Source of the DNA: Calliopsis andreniformis
Lineage: Eukaryota > Arthropoda > Insecta > Hymenoptera > Andrenidae
Assembly (NCBI RefSeq): GCF_051401765.1
Contig: NW_027480600.1
Span: 248,001 to 312,000 of the forward strand
Length of the DNA: 64,000 nt
Reading direction: 5' to 3'
The translations under genes and the position numbers were made by a program. The notes below the pieces were generated by a model. It searched no databases and had not been told where the DNA came from. It saw nothing but the letters and a program-made list of their open reading frames with translations. Below, piece by piece: positions 1 to 13,696 of this stretch (the first letter of the stretch is position 1; each line of letters starts with the position of its first letter).

Positions 1-1470
1 TCAATTCTGAATCCTGAATACTCAATCTTCAATCCTCAATCCTCAGTCCTGTATACTCTACAATCAATCTTCAATCCTCAATCCCCACTGCTCAATCCTC
101 AATCCTCATTCTTCAATCCTCAATACCCAATCCTCAATCGTCAATCCTCAATCCTCGTTCCTCAAACCTCAATCCTCAACCCTCAGTCCTCATCCTCAAT
201 TCTAAATTCTCAATCCTCAATCCTCAATACTCAATCCTCAATCCTCAATCTTCAATCCTCAATAATCAATCTCCAATCCTGGATCCTCAATCCCCAATCC
301 TCAATCCTTAATACTCAATCTTGAATCCTCAATCACCAGTCCTCAATCTTCAATCCTCACTGGTCAATCCGCAATCCTCAATCCTCAGTCCTCAATCCTC
401 AATCCTCAATCCTCAAACCTCAAACCTCAACCGTCAGTCCTCGTCCTCAAACCTCAACCCTAAATCCTCCATCCTCAATCTTCAATCATCAATACTCAAT
501 CTTCAATCCTCGATCCTCAAACCTCAATCCTCAATCCCCAGTCCTCAATCCTCAATCCTCAATCCTCAATACTCAATCCTCAATCTTCAATCCTCAATAC
601 TCAATCTTCAAACCTCAATCCTCAATCCTCAACCCTCAATCCTCAATCCTCAATCCTCAATCGTCAGTCTTCCATCCTCAATACTCAATCTTCAATCCTC
701 AATGCTCAATCCACAATACTCAATCCTCAATCCGCAATCTTAATCTTCAATCCTCAATACTCAATCTTCAATCCTCAATCCTCAATCCTCAATCCTCAAC
801 ACTCAATCCTCAATCTTCAACCCTCAATCCTCAGTCCTCAATCTACAATCCTCAATAATCAATCTGCAATCCTCAATCCTCAGTCCTCAATCCTCAACCA
901 TCATTCTTCAATCCTCAATACCGAATCCTCAATCTTCAATCCTCAATCCTCAATACTCAATCTTCAATCCTCAATCCTCAATTTTCAATCCTCAATGCTC
1001 AATCCTCAATCCTCAATCCTCAATCCTCAATCCTCAATCCTCAATCCTCAATCCTGGATCTTCAATCCTCAATACTCAATCCTCAATCCTCAATCCTCAA
1101 TCCTCAATCCTCAATCCACAAACCTCAATCGTCAATCTTCAATCCTCAATACTCAATCTTCATTCCTCAATCCTCAATCCTCAATCCTCAATCCTCATTA
1201 ATCAATCCTCAATACCCAATCCTCAATCTTCAATCCTCAGTCCTCAATCCTCAATTCTCAATCCTCAATCCTCAGTCCTCAGTCCTCAAACCTCAATCCT
1301 CAGCCCTCAGACCTCATCGTCAATCCTCAATCCTCAATCCTCTATCCTCAATCTTCAATGCCCAATACTCAACCTTCAATTCTCAATCCTCTGTCCTCAA
1401 ACCTCAATTTTGAGTCCTCAGTCCTGAATCCTCAATATTCATCCCTCAGTCCTCAACAATCAGTCCTCAA
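1..1470 (+). repeat. Family A segment, shortened copy of 4526-6315
   Basis: Bases 1-540 match 4526-5065 at offset 4525. From about 606 the match resumes at offset 4845, through markers 995/5840 and 1358/6203. The left copy therefore lacks about 320 bp that lies at roughly 5066-5385 in the right copy. The missing stretch includes a short run rich in TCTATAC, TCGATCC and CCGCAAACC variants. Confidence 0.85.
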
Positions 1471-2954
1471 TCCTCTGTCATCAATCCTCAATCTTCAATT
1501 CTCAATCTTCAATCCTCAATCCTCAGTCCTCAAACCTCAATCCTGAATCCTCAACCCTGAATCCTCAATCTTCAGCCCTGAGTCCTCAACAATCAGTTGT
1601 CAATCCTCAATCCTCAATAGAACGTCCTCAATTCACAGTTTTCAAAACTCAATACTCAATCTGCAATCTTCAGATCTCTATACACAAACATCAATTCTCA
1701 TCACTCAACCCTCAATACTCAGTCCCCAATTCTCAATCCTCAGTCCTCAATCCTCAATCCTCATTCTTCAATCCTCAATACCGAATCCTCAATCTTCAAT
1801 CCTCAATCCTCAATACTCAATCCTCAATCCTCAATCCTCAATCCTCAATCCTGGATCTTCAATCATCAATACTCAATCCTCAATTCTCAATCCTCAATCC
1901 TCAATCCTCAATCCACAAACCTCAATCGTCAATCTTCAATCCTCAATACTCAATCTCCATTCCTCAATCCTCAATCCTCAATCCTCAATCCTCATTAATC
2001 AATCCTCAACACCCAATCCTCAATCTTCAATCCTCAGTCCTCAATCCTCAATTCTCAATCCTCAATCCTCAGTCCTCAGTCCTCAAACCTCAATCCTCAG
2101 CCCTCAGACCTCATCGTCAACCCTCAATCCTCAATCCTCTATCCTCAATCTTCAATGCCCAATACTCAACCTTCAATCCTCAATCCTCTGTCTTCAAACC
2201 TCAATTTTGAGCCCTCAGTCCTGAATCCTCAATATTCATCCCTCAGTCCTCAACAATCAGTCCTCAATCCTCTGTCATCAATCCTCAAGCTTCAATACTC
2301 AACCCTCAATCCTCAATCCTCAATCCTCAATCCTCAATCCTCATTCCTCAATCCTCAATCTTAATCTTCAATCCTCAATACTCAGTCTTCAATCCTCAAT
2401 CCTCAATCCTCAATCCTCAATCCTCAATCTTCAATCCTCAATCATCAATCCTCAATCTACAATCCTCAATACTCAATCTGCAATCCTCAATCCTCACTCC
2501 TCAATCCTCAATCCTCATTCTTCAATCCTCAATACCGAATCCTCAATCTTAAATCCTCAATCCTCAATCCTCAATTCTCAATCCTCAATCCTCAATTTCT
2601 CAGACTTCAAACATTAATACTCAACCCTCAGCCCTCGTCCTCAATCCACAACCCTCAAACCTCAATCCTCAATCTTCAATCATTAATATTCAATCTTCAA
2701 TCCACAATCCTCAATCCTCAATCCTCAATCCTCAACCCTCAATCCTCAAAGTCCAATGCTCAATACCCAATCCTCAGTCTTCAATCCTCAATCCTCAATC
2801 CTCAATCCTCAATCCTCAATCCTCAATCCTCACTCCTCAATCCTCAATCCTCAGTCCTCAAACCTCAATCCTGAATCCTCAATCCTGAATCCTCAATCTT
2901 CAGCCCTGAGTCCTCAACAATCAGTTGTCAATCCTCAATCCTCAATAGAACGTC
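1358..2954 (+). repeat. 797-bp direct repeat pair inside family A
   Basis: The CTCAATTTTGAG-containing blocks at 1358 and 2155 are 797 bp apart and share flanks. The pair is copied intact at 8564 and 9361, again 797 bp apart. The two members differ consistently: the second reads TCTTCAAACC and GAGCCC where the first reads TCCTCAAACC and GAGTCC. The second also continues into TCAAGCTTCAATAC while the first continues into TCAATCTTCAATTC. The local duplication therefore predates the 7206-bp event. Confidence 0.82.
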
Positions 2955-4525
2955 CTCAATTCACAGTTTTCAATACTCAATACTCAATCTGCAATCTTCA
3001 GATCTCTATACACAAACATCAATTCTCATCACTCAACCCTCAATACTCAGTCCACAACCATCAATCTTCAATCGTCAATCCTCAATCCTCAATCCTCAAT
3101 CTTAATCTTCAATCCTCAATACTCAATCTTCAATCCTCAATCCTCAATCCTCAATCCTCAACACTCAATCCTCAATCTTCAATCCTCAATCCTCAATCCT
3201 CAATCGTCAATCTTCCATCCTCAATACTCAATCTTCAATCCTCAATCCTCATTCCTCAATCCTCAATCCTCAATCTTCAATCCTCAGACCTCAAACATCA
3301 ATACTCAACCCTCAGTCCTCGTCCTCAATCCACAACCCTCAATCCTCAACCCTCAATCTTCAATTCTCAATCCTCAATCCACAATCCTCAATCATCAATC
3401 CTCTGTCCTCAAACCTCAATCCTGAATCCTCAATCCTGAGTCCTCAGTCTTCAGCCCTCAGTCCTCAACAATCAGTCATCAATCCTCAATCCTCAATAGA
3501 ATATCATCAATTCACAGTTTTCAATACTCAATACTCAATCTGCAATCTTCAAATCTCTATCCACAGTCATCAATTCTCATCACTCAACCCTCAACACTCA
3601 GTCCCCAATCCTCAATCTTCAATCCTCAATCCACATTCCTCAACACTCAATCCTCAATCCTCAATTTTCAATCCTCAATAATCAATCTTCAATCCTCAAT
3701 CCTCAATCCTCAATTCTCAATCCTCAATCGTCAGTCTTCAATCCTCAATACTCAATCTTCAATCCTGAATCCTCAATCCTCAATCCTCAATACTCATTCT
3801 TCAATCCTCAATACCCAATCCTCAATCTTCAATCCTCAATCCTCAATCCTCAATTCTGAATCCTCATTCCTCAGTCCTCAGTCCTCAAACCTCAATCCTC
3901 AACCCTCAGCCCTCATCCTCAATCATCAATCCTCAATACTCAATCCTCAATAGAATATCATCGATTCACAGTTTTCAGTACTCAATACTCAATCTGCAAT
4001 ATTCAAATCTCTATTCACAAACATCAATTCTCATCACTCAACCCTCAACACTCCGTCCCCAATTCTCAATCTTCATTCCTCAATCCTCAATACTCAACCC
4101 TCAATCCTCAATCCTCAATTTTCAGACCTCAATAGTCAATCTTCAATCCTCAATCCTCAATCCTCTATCCTCAATTCTCAATCGTCAGACTTCAATCCTC
4201 AATACTCAATCTTCAATCCTGAATCCTCAATCCTCAATCCTCAATCCTCATTCTTCAATCCTGAATACCCAATCCTCAATCTTCAATCCTCAGTCCTCAA
4301 TCCTCAATTCTCAATCCTCAATTCTCAGTCCTCAGTCCTGAAACCACAATCCTCAACCCTCAGCCCTCATCCTCAATCCTCAACTCTCAATCCTCAGTCC
4401 TCCGTCCTCAAACCTCAATCCTCAGCCCTCAGACCTCATCCTCAAACCTCAATCCTCAATCCTCAATCCTCAATCTTCAATCCTCAATACTCAATCTTCA
4501 ATCCTCAATCCTCAGTCCTCAAACC

Positions 4526-6315
4526 TCAATTCTGAATCCTGAATACTCAATCTTCAATCCTCAATCCTCAGTCCTGTATACTCTACCATCAATCTTCAAT
4601 CCTCAATCCCCACTGCTCAATCCTCAATCCTCATTCTTCAATCCTCAATACCCAATCCTCAATCGTCAATCCTCAATCCTCGTTCCTCAAACCTCAATCC
4701 TCAACCCTCAGTCCTCATCCTCAATTCTAAATTCTCAATCCTCAATCCTCAATACTCAATCCTCAATCCTCAATCTTCAATCCTCAATAATCAATCTCCA
4801 ATCCTGGATCCTCAATCCCCAATCCTCAATCCTTAATACTCAATCTTGAATCCTCAATCACCAGTCCTCAATCTTCAATCCTCACTGGTCAATCCGCAAT
4901 CCTCAATCCTCAGTCCTCAATCCTCAATCCTCAATCCTCAAACCTCAAACCTCAACCGTCAGTCCTCGTCCTCAAACCTCAACCCTAAATCCTCCATCCT
5001 CAATCTTCAATCATCAATACTCAATCTTCAATCCTCGATCCTCAAACCTCAATCCTCAATCCCCAGTCCTGAATACTCAACCATCAATCTTCAATCCTCA
5101 ATCCCCAATGCTCAATCCTCAATCCTCATTCTTCAATCTTCAATACCCAATCCTGAATCTTCAATCCTCTATCCTCAATGCTCAATTCTCAATCCTCGAT
5201 CCGCAAACCTCAATCTTCAATCCTCTATACTCGATCTTCAATCCTCAATCCTCAATCCTCAGTCATCAATCCTCAATCTTAATCTTCAATCCTCAATACT
5301 CAATCCTCAATCCTCAATCCACAATCCTCAATCCTCAATACTCAATCCTCAATATTAATCTTCAATCCTCAATACTCAATCTTCAATCCTCAATCCTCAA
5401 TCCTCAATCCTCAATACTCAATCCTCAATCTTCAATCCTCAATACTCAATCTTCAAACCTCAATCCTCAATCCTCAACCCTCAATCCTCAATCCTCAATC
5501 CTCAATCGTCAGTCTTCCATCCTCAATACTCAATCTTCAATCCTCAATGCTCAATCCACAATACTCAACCCTCAATCCTCAATCTTAATCTTCAATCCTC
5601 AATACTCAATCTTCAATCCTCAATCCTCAATCCTCAATCCTCAACACTCAATCCTCAATCTTCAACCCTCAATCCTCAGTCCTCAATCTACAATCCTCAA
5701 TAATTTATCTGCAATCCTCAATCCTCAGTCCTCAATCCTCAATCATCATTCTTCAATCCTCAATACCGAATCCTCAATCTTCAATCCTCAATCCTCAATA
5801 CTCAATCTTCAATCCTCAATCCTCAATTTTTAATCATCAATGCTCAATCCTCGATCCTCAATCCTCAATCCTCAATCCTCAATCCTCAATCCTCAATCCT
5901 GGATCTTCAATCCTCAATACTCAATCATCAATTCTCAATCCTCAATCCTCAATCCTCAATCCACAATCCTCAGTCGTCAATCTTCAATCCTCAATACTCA
6001 ATCTTCATTCCTCAATACTCAATCCTCAATCCTCAATCCTCATTAATCAATCCTCAATACCCAATCCTCAATCTTCACTCCTCAGTCCTCAATCCTCAAT
6101 TCTCAATCCTCAATCCTCAGTCCTCAGTCCTCAAACCTCAATCCTCAGCCCTCAGACCTCATCGTCAATCCTCAATCCTCAATCCTCTATCCTCAATCTT
6201 CAATGCCCAATACTCAACCTTCAATCCTCAATCCTCTGTCCTCAAACCTCAATTTTGAGTCCTCAGTCCTGAATCCACAATATTCATCCCTCAGTCCTCA
6301 ACAATCAGTCCTCAA
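4526..6315 (+). repeat. Family A segment, full-length copy of 1-1470
   Basis: This copy begins with the same TCAATTCTGAATCC start as base 1 of the window. It has the additional 320 bp described for its partner. A third copy at offset 7206 begins at 11732 and retains those 320 bp, so the long form is the commoner state and the copy at the window start is most simply a deletion derivative. Confidence 0.83.
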
Positions 6316-6499
6316 TCCTCTGTCATCAATCCTCAATCTTCAATACTCAATCCTCAATCCTCAATCCTCAATCCTCAATCCTCAATCCTCATTCCTCAAT
6401 CCTCAATCTTAATCTTCAATCCTCAATACTCAGTCTTCAATACTCAATCCTCAATCCTCAATCCTCAATCCTCAATCTTCAATCCTCAATCATCAATCT

Positions 6500-8220
6500 T
6501 CAATCCTCAATCCTCAATCATCAATTCTCAATCCTCAATCCTCTGTCCTCAGTCCACAAACCACAATCCTCAACCCTCAGCCCTCATCCTCAATCCTCAA
6601 CCCTCAATCCTCAGTCCTCCGTCCTCAAACCTCAATCCTCAGCTCTCAGACCTCATCCTCAATCCTCAATCCTCAATCTTCAATCCTCAATACTCAATCT
6701 TCAATCCTCAATCCTCAGTCCTCAAACCTCAATTCTGAATCCCGAGCACTCAATCTTCGATCCTCAATCCTCAGTCCTGAATACTCTACCATCAACCTTC
6801 AATCCTCAATCCCCGATGCTCAATCCTCAATCCTCATTCTTCAATCCTCAATACCCAATACTCACTCCTCAATCCTCAATCCTCAATCCTCAATCCTCAA
6901 TCCTCAATCCTCAATACTCAATATTCAACGCACAACCCTCAACCATCAATCCTCAATACTCAACCATCAATCCTCAGTTCTCAATACTCAATAGAATATC
7001 CTGAATCCTCATGGTTCAATACTCAATCAGCAATATTCAATAATCAAATCTCAATCCTCAAACATCAATTCTCAACACTCAATCCTCAATCCTCAATCCT
7101 CAATCTTCAATCGTCAATACCCAATCCTCAGTCTTCAATCCTCAATCCTCAATCCTCAATTCTCAATCCTCAATCCTCAGTCCTCAAATCTCAATCCTGA
7201 ATCCTCAATCCTCAATCCTCATTCTTCAATCCTCTATGCCCAATCCTCTACCTTTAGTCCTCAATCCTCAATCCTCAATTCCCAATCCTCAATCCTCAAT
7301 CCTCAGACCTCAAACATCAATATTCAACACTCAGCCCTCGTCCTCAATCCACAACCCTCAACCCTCAATACTCAATCTTCAATCATCAATATTCAATCTT
7401 CAATCGTCAATCCTTAATCCTCAATACTCAATGTTCAATCCTCAATACCCAATACTCAATCTTCAATCCTCAATCCTCAATCCTCAATCCTCAATCCTCA
7501 ATTCTCAATCCTCAATCCTCAGCCCTCAAACCTCAATCCCTAATCCTCAATCCTGAATCCTCAATCTTCAGCCCTCAGTACTCAAAAATCAGTTGTCAAT
7601 CCCCATTCCTCAACAGAATATCCTCAATTCACAGTTTTCAATACTCAATACTCAATCTGCAATCTTCAAATCTCTACCCACAAACATCAATTCTCATCAC
7701 TCAACCCTCAACACTCAGTCCCCAACCCTCAATCCTCAATCCTCAATCCTCATTCCTCAATCTTCAATCCTCAATACCCAATCCTCATCACTCAACTCTC
7801 AACACTCAGTCCTCAATCTTCAACCCTCAATCCTCAATCTTCAATCTTCAATCCTCAATACTCAATCTTCAATCCTCAATCCTCAATCCACAACCCTCAA
7901 TCCTCAATCCTCAATCCTCAGTCATCAATCCTCAATCTCCAATACTCAATCCTCAATCCTCAATCATAAATACTCAATCTTCATACCTCAATCTTCAAAC
8001 CTCAATCCTCAATCCTCTATCCTCAATCTTCAATGCCCAATACTCAACCTTCAATCCTCAATCCTCTGTCCTCAAACCTCAATTTTGAGTCCTCAGTCCT
8101 GAATCCTCAATATTCATCCCTCAGTCCTCAACAATCAGTCCTCAATCCTCTGTCATCAATCCTCAAGCTTCAATACTCAACCCTCAATCCTCAATCCTCA
8201 ATCCTCAATCCTCAATCCTC
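6500..8220 (+). repeat. Family A segment copied at 14600-16335
   Basis: The match to 14600-16335 is at an offset of 8100 rising to 8114 bp after two extra heptamers near 14761. Shared markers are 6816/14930, 7236/15350 and 8033/16147. The right edge lies just before 8230, where this copy continues into TCCTGGATC units while the other continues into TCTTAATCTTC. The difference from the 7206-bp offset to the left reflects about 0.9 kb present at 13700-14600 but absent here. Confidence 0.82.
6994..7017. repeat. Family A relative of the GAATAT dyad (4 copies)
   Basis: This copy reads GAAT-AT-CCTGAA then TCCTCATGGTTC; the right arm does not complement the left well. Three more copies are at 15108, 19166 and 25851. 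The downstream sequence (TCAATACTCAATCAGCAATATTC, broken here as TCAATACTCAATC then AGCAATATTC, followed by AAACATCAATTCTCAACAC) aligns with the 112-bp block. This is therefore a paralogue of that block and an intermediate to the family B inverted repeat. Confidence 0.8.
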
Positions 8221-11200
8221 ATTCCTCAATCCTCAATCCTCAATCCTCAATCCTCAATCCTGGATCTTCAATCCTCAATACTCAATCCTCAATCCTCAAT
8301 CCTCAATCCTCAATCCTCAATCCACAAACCTCAATCGTCAATCTTCAATCCTCAATACTCAATCTTCATTCCTCAATCCTCAATCCTCAATCCTCAATCC
8401 TCATTAATCAATCCTCAATACCCAATCCTCAATCTTCAATCCTCAGTCCTCAATCCTCAATTCTCAATCCTCAATCCTCAGTCCTCAGTCCTCAAACCTC
8501 AATCCTCAGCCCTCAGACCTCATCGTCAATCCTCAATCCTCAATCCTCTATCCTCAATCTTCAATGCCCAATACTCAACCTTCAATTCTCAATCCTCTGT
8601 CCTCAAACCTCAATTTTGAGTCCTCAGTCCTGAATCCTCATTATTCATCCCTCAGTCCTCAACAATCAGTCCTCAATCCTCTGTCATCAATCCTCAATCT
8701 TCAATTCTCAATCTTCAATCCTCAATCCTCAGTCCTCAAACCTCAATCCTGAATCCTCAACCCTGAATCCTCAATCTTCAGCCCTGAGTCCTCAACAATC
8801 AGTTGTCAATCCTCAATCCTCAATAGAACGTCCTCAATTCACAGTTTTCAATACTCAATACTCAATCTGCAATCTTCAGATCTCTATACACAAACATCAA
8901 TTCTCATCACTCAACCCTCAATACTCAGTCCCCAATTCTCAATCCTCAGTCCTCAATCCTCAATCCTCATTCTTCAATCCTCAATACCGAATCCTCAATC
9001 TTCAATCCTCAATCCTCAATACTCAATCCTCAATCCTCAATCCTCAATCCTCAATCCTGGATCTTCAATCATCAATACTCAATCCTCAATTCTCAATCCT
9101 CAATCCTCAATCCTCAATCCACAAACCTCAATCGTCAATCTTCAATCCTCAATACTCAATCTCCATTCCTCAATCCTCAATCCTCAATCCTCAATCCTCA
9201 TTAATCAATCCTCAACACCCAATCCTCAATCTTCAATCCTCAGTCCTCAATCCTCAATTCTCAATCCTCAATCCTCAGTCCTCAGTCCTCAAACCTCAAT
9301 CCTCAGCCCTCAGACCTCATCGTCAATCCTCAATCCTCAATCCTCTATCCTCAATCTTCAATGCCCAATACTCAACCTTCAATCCTCAATCCTCTGTCTT
9401 CAAACCTCAATTTTGAGCCCTCAGTCCTGAATCCTCAATATTCATCCCTCAGTCCTCAACAATCAGTCCTCAATCCTCTGTCATCAATCCTCAAGCTTCA
9501 ATACTCAACCCTCAATCCTCAATCCTCAATCCTCAATCCTCAATCCTCATTCCTCAATCCTCAATCTTAATCTTCAATCCTCAATACTCAGTCTTCAATC
9601 CTCAATCCTCAATCCTCAATCCTCAATCCTCAATCTTCAATCCTCAATCATCAATCCTCAATCTACAATCCTCAATACTCAATCTGCAATCCTCAATCCT
9701 CACTCCTCAATCCTCAATCCTCATTCTTCAATCCTCAATACCGAATCCTCAATCTTAAATCCTCAATCCTCAATCCTCAATTCTCAATCCTCAATCCTCA
9801 ATTTCTCAGACTTCAAACATTAATACTCAACCCTCAGCCCTCGTCCTCAATCCACAACCCTCAAACCTCAATCCTCAATCTTCAATCATTAATATTCAAT
9901 CTTCAATCCACAATCCTCAATCCTCAATCCTCAATCCTCAACCCTCAATCCTCAAAGTCCAATGCTCAATACCCAATCCTCAGTCTTCAATCCTCAATCC
10001 TCAATCCTCAATCCTCAATCCTCAATCCTCAATCCTCACTCCTCAATCCTCAATCCTCAGTCCTCAAACCTCAATCCTGAATCCTCAATCCTGAATCCTC
10101 AATCTTCAGCCCTGAGTCCTCAACAATCAGTTGTCAATCCTCAATCCTCAATAGAACGTCCTCAATTCACAGTTTTCAATACTCAATACTCAATCTGCAA
10201 TCTTCAGATCTCTATACACAAACATCAATTCTCATCACTCAACCCTCAATACTCAGTCCACAACCATCAATCTTCAATCGTCAATCCTCAATCCTCAATC
10301 CTCAATCTTAATCTTCAATCCTCAATACTCAATCTTCAATCCTCAATCCTCAATCCTCAATCCTCAACAATCAATCCTCAATCTTCAATCCTCAATCCTC
10401 AATCCTCAATCGTCAATCTTCCATCCTCAATACTCAATCTTCAATCCTCAATCCTCATTCCTCAATCCTCAATCCTCAATCTTCAATCCTCAGACCTCAA
10501 ACATCAATACTCAACCCTCACTACTCGTCCTCAATCCACAACCCTCAATCCTCAACCCTCAATCTTCAATTCTCAATCCTCAATCCACAATCCTCAATCA
10601 TCAATCCTCTGTCCTCAAACCTCAATCCTGAATCCTCAATCCTGAGTCCTCAGTCTTCAGCCCTCAGTCCTCAACAATCAGTCATCAATCCTCAATCCTC
10701 AATAGAATATCATCAATTCACAGTTTTCAATACTCAATACTCAATCTGCAATCTTCAAATCTCTATCCACAGTCATCAATTCTCATCACTCAACCCTCAA
10801 CACTCAGTCCCCAATCCTCAATCTTCAATCCTCAATCCACATTCCTCAACACTCAATCCTCAATCCTCAATTTTCAATCCTCAATAATCAATCTTCAATC
10901 CTCAATCCTCAATCCTCAATTCTCAATCCTCAATCGTCAGTCTTCAATCCTCAATACTCAATCTTCAATCCTGAATCCTCAATCCTCAATCCTCAATACT
11001 CATTCTTCAATCCTCAATACCCAATCCTCAATCTTCAATCCTCAATCCTCAATCCTCAATTCTGAATCCTCATTCCTCAGTCCTCAGTCCTCAAACCTCA
11101 ATCCTCAACCCTCAGCCCTCATCCTCAATCATCAATCCTCAATACTCAATCCTCAATAGAATATCATCGATTCACAGTTTTCAGTACTCAATACTCAATC

Positions 11201-13696
11201 TGCAATCTTCAAATCTCTATTCACAAACATCAATTCTCATCACTCAACCCTCAACACTCCGTCCCCAATTCTCAATCTTCATTCCTCAATCCTCAATACT
11301 CAACCCTCAATCCTCAATCCTCAATTTTCAGACCTCAATAGTCAATCTTCAATCCTCAATCCTCAATCCTCTATCCTCAATTCTCAATCGTCAGACTTCA
11401 ATCCTCATTACTCAATCTTCAATCCTGAATCCTCAATCCTCAATCCTCAATCCTCATTCTTCAATCCTGAATACCCAATCCTCAATCTTCAATCCTCAGT
11501 CCTCAATCCTCAATTCTCAATCCTCAATTCTCAGTCCTCAGTCCTGAAACCACAATCCTCAACCCTCAGCCCTCATCCTCAATCCTCAACTCTCAATCCT
11601 CAGTCCTCCGTCCTCAAACCTCAATCCTCAGCCCTCAGACCTCATCCTCAAACCTCAATCCTCAATCCTCAATCCTCAATCTTCAATCCTCAATACTCAA
11701 TCTTCAATCCTCAATCCTCAGTCCTCAAACCTCAATTCTGAATCCTGAATACTCAATCTTCAATCCTCAATCCTCAGTCCTGTATACTCTACCATCAATC
11801 TTCAATCCTCAATCCCCACTGCTCAATCCTCAATCCTCATTCTTCAATCCTCAATACCCAATCCTCAATCGTCAATCCTCAATCCTCGTTCCTCAAACCT
11901 CAATCCTCAACCCTCAGTCCTCATCCTCAATTCTAAATTCTCAATCCTCAATCCTCAATACTCAATCCTCAATCCTCAATCTTCAATCCTCAATAATCAA
12001 TCTCCAATCCTGGATCCTCAATCCCCAATCCTCAATCCTTAATACTCAATCTTGAATCCTCAATCACCAGTCCTCAATCTTCAATCCTCACTGGTCAATC
12101 CGCAATCCTCAATCCTCAGTCCTCAATCCTCAATCCTCAATCCTCAAACCTCAAACCTCAACCGTCAGTCCTCGTCCTCAAACCTCAACCCTAAATCCTC
12201 CATCCTCAATCTTCAATCATCAATACTCAATCTTCAATCCTCGATCCTCAAACCTCAATCCTCAATCCCCAGTCCTGAATACTCAACCATCAATCTTCAA
12301 TCCTCAATCCCCAATGCTCAATCCTCAATCCTCATTCTTCAATCTTCAATACCCAATCCTGAATCTTCAATCCTCTATCCTCAATGCTCAATTCTCAATC
12401 CTCAATCCGCAAACCTCAATCTTCAATCCTCTATACTCGATCTTCAATCCTCAATCCTCAATCCTCAGTCATCAATCCTCAATCTTAATCTTCAATCCTC
12501 AATACTCAATCCTCAATCCTCAATCCACAATCCTCAATCCTCAATACTCAATCCTCAATATTAATCTTCAATCCTCAATACTCAATCTTCAATCCTCAAT
12601 CCTCAATCCTCAATCCTCAATACTCAATCCTCAATCTTCAATCCTCAATACTCAATCTTCAAACCTCAATCCTCAATCCTCAACCCTCAATCCTCAATCC
12701 TCAATCCTCAATCGTCAGTCTTCCATCCTCAATACTCAATCTTCAATCCTCAATGCTCAATCCACAATACTCAACCCTCAATCCTCAATCTTAATCTTCA
12801 ATCCTCAATACTCAATCTTCAATCCTCAATCCTCAATCCTCAATCCTCAACACTCAATCCTCAATCTTCAACCCTCAATCCTCAGTCCTCAATCTACAAT
12901 CCTCAATAATTTATCTGCAATCCTCAATCCTCAGTCCTCAATCCTCAATCATCATTCTTCAATCCTCAATACCGAATCCTCAATCTTCAATCCTCAATCC
13001 TCAATACTCAATCTTCAATCCTCAATCCTCAATTTTTAATCATCAATGCTCAATCCTCGATCCTCAATCCTCAATCCTCAATCCTCAATCCTCAATCCTC
13101 AATCCTGGATCTTCAATCCTCAATACTCAATCATCAATTCTCAATCCTCAATCCTCAATCCTCAATCCACAATCCTCAGTCGTCAATCTTCAATCCTCAA
13201 TACTCAATCTTCATTCCTCAATCCTCAATCCTCAATCCTCAATCCTCATTAATCAATCCTCAATACCCAATCCTCAATCTTCACTCCTCAGTCCTCAATC
13301 CTCAATTCTCAATCCTCAATCCTCAGTCCTCAGTCCTCAAACCTCAATCCTCAGCCCTCAGACCTCATCGTCAATCCTCAATCCTCAATCCTCTATCCTC
13401 AATCTTCAATGCCCAATACTCAACCTTCAATCCTCAATCCTCTGTCCTCAAACCTCAATTTTGAGTCCTCAGTCCTGAATCCACAATATTCATCCCTCAG
13501 TCCTCAACAATCAGTCCTCAATCCTCTGTCATCAATCCTCAATCTTCAATACTCAATCCTCAATCCTCAATCCTCAATCCTCAATCCTCAATCCTCATTC
13601 CTCAATCCTCAATCTTAATCTTCAATCCTCAATACTCAGTCTTCAATACTCAATCCTCAATCCTCAATCCTCAATCCTCAATCTTCAATCCTCAAT
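8216..13696 (+). repeat. Family A 7206-bp duplication, copy 2
   Basis: This is the partner of 1010-6490. The constant offset over about 5.5 kb means almost no net indel has accumulated since the duplication, so the event looks recent relative to the divergence between heptamers. Differences seen are single bases, for example a TCAACAA unit near 10368 against TCAACAC near 3162, and a changed trinucleotide near 10521. Confidence 0.88.

Larger units (their letters stand above)
1010..6490 (+). repeat. Family A 7206-bp duplication, copy 1
   Basis: This segment matches 8216-13696 at a constant offset of 7206 bp with only scattered substitutions. Markers at 1358, 2155 and 6203 fall at 8564, 9361 and 13409. 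It contains the 797-bp internal repeat and four copies of the GAATAT block. The left edge falls inside uniform TCAATCC units, so it is known only to within a few heptamers. The right edge near 6490 is where the later copy continues into about 0.9 kb that is absent here. Confidence 0.88.
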
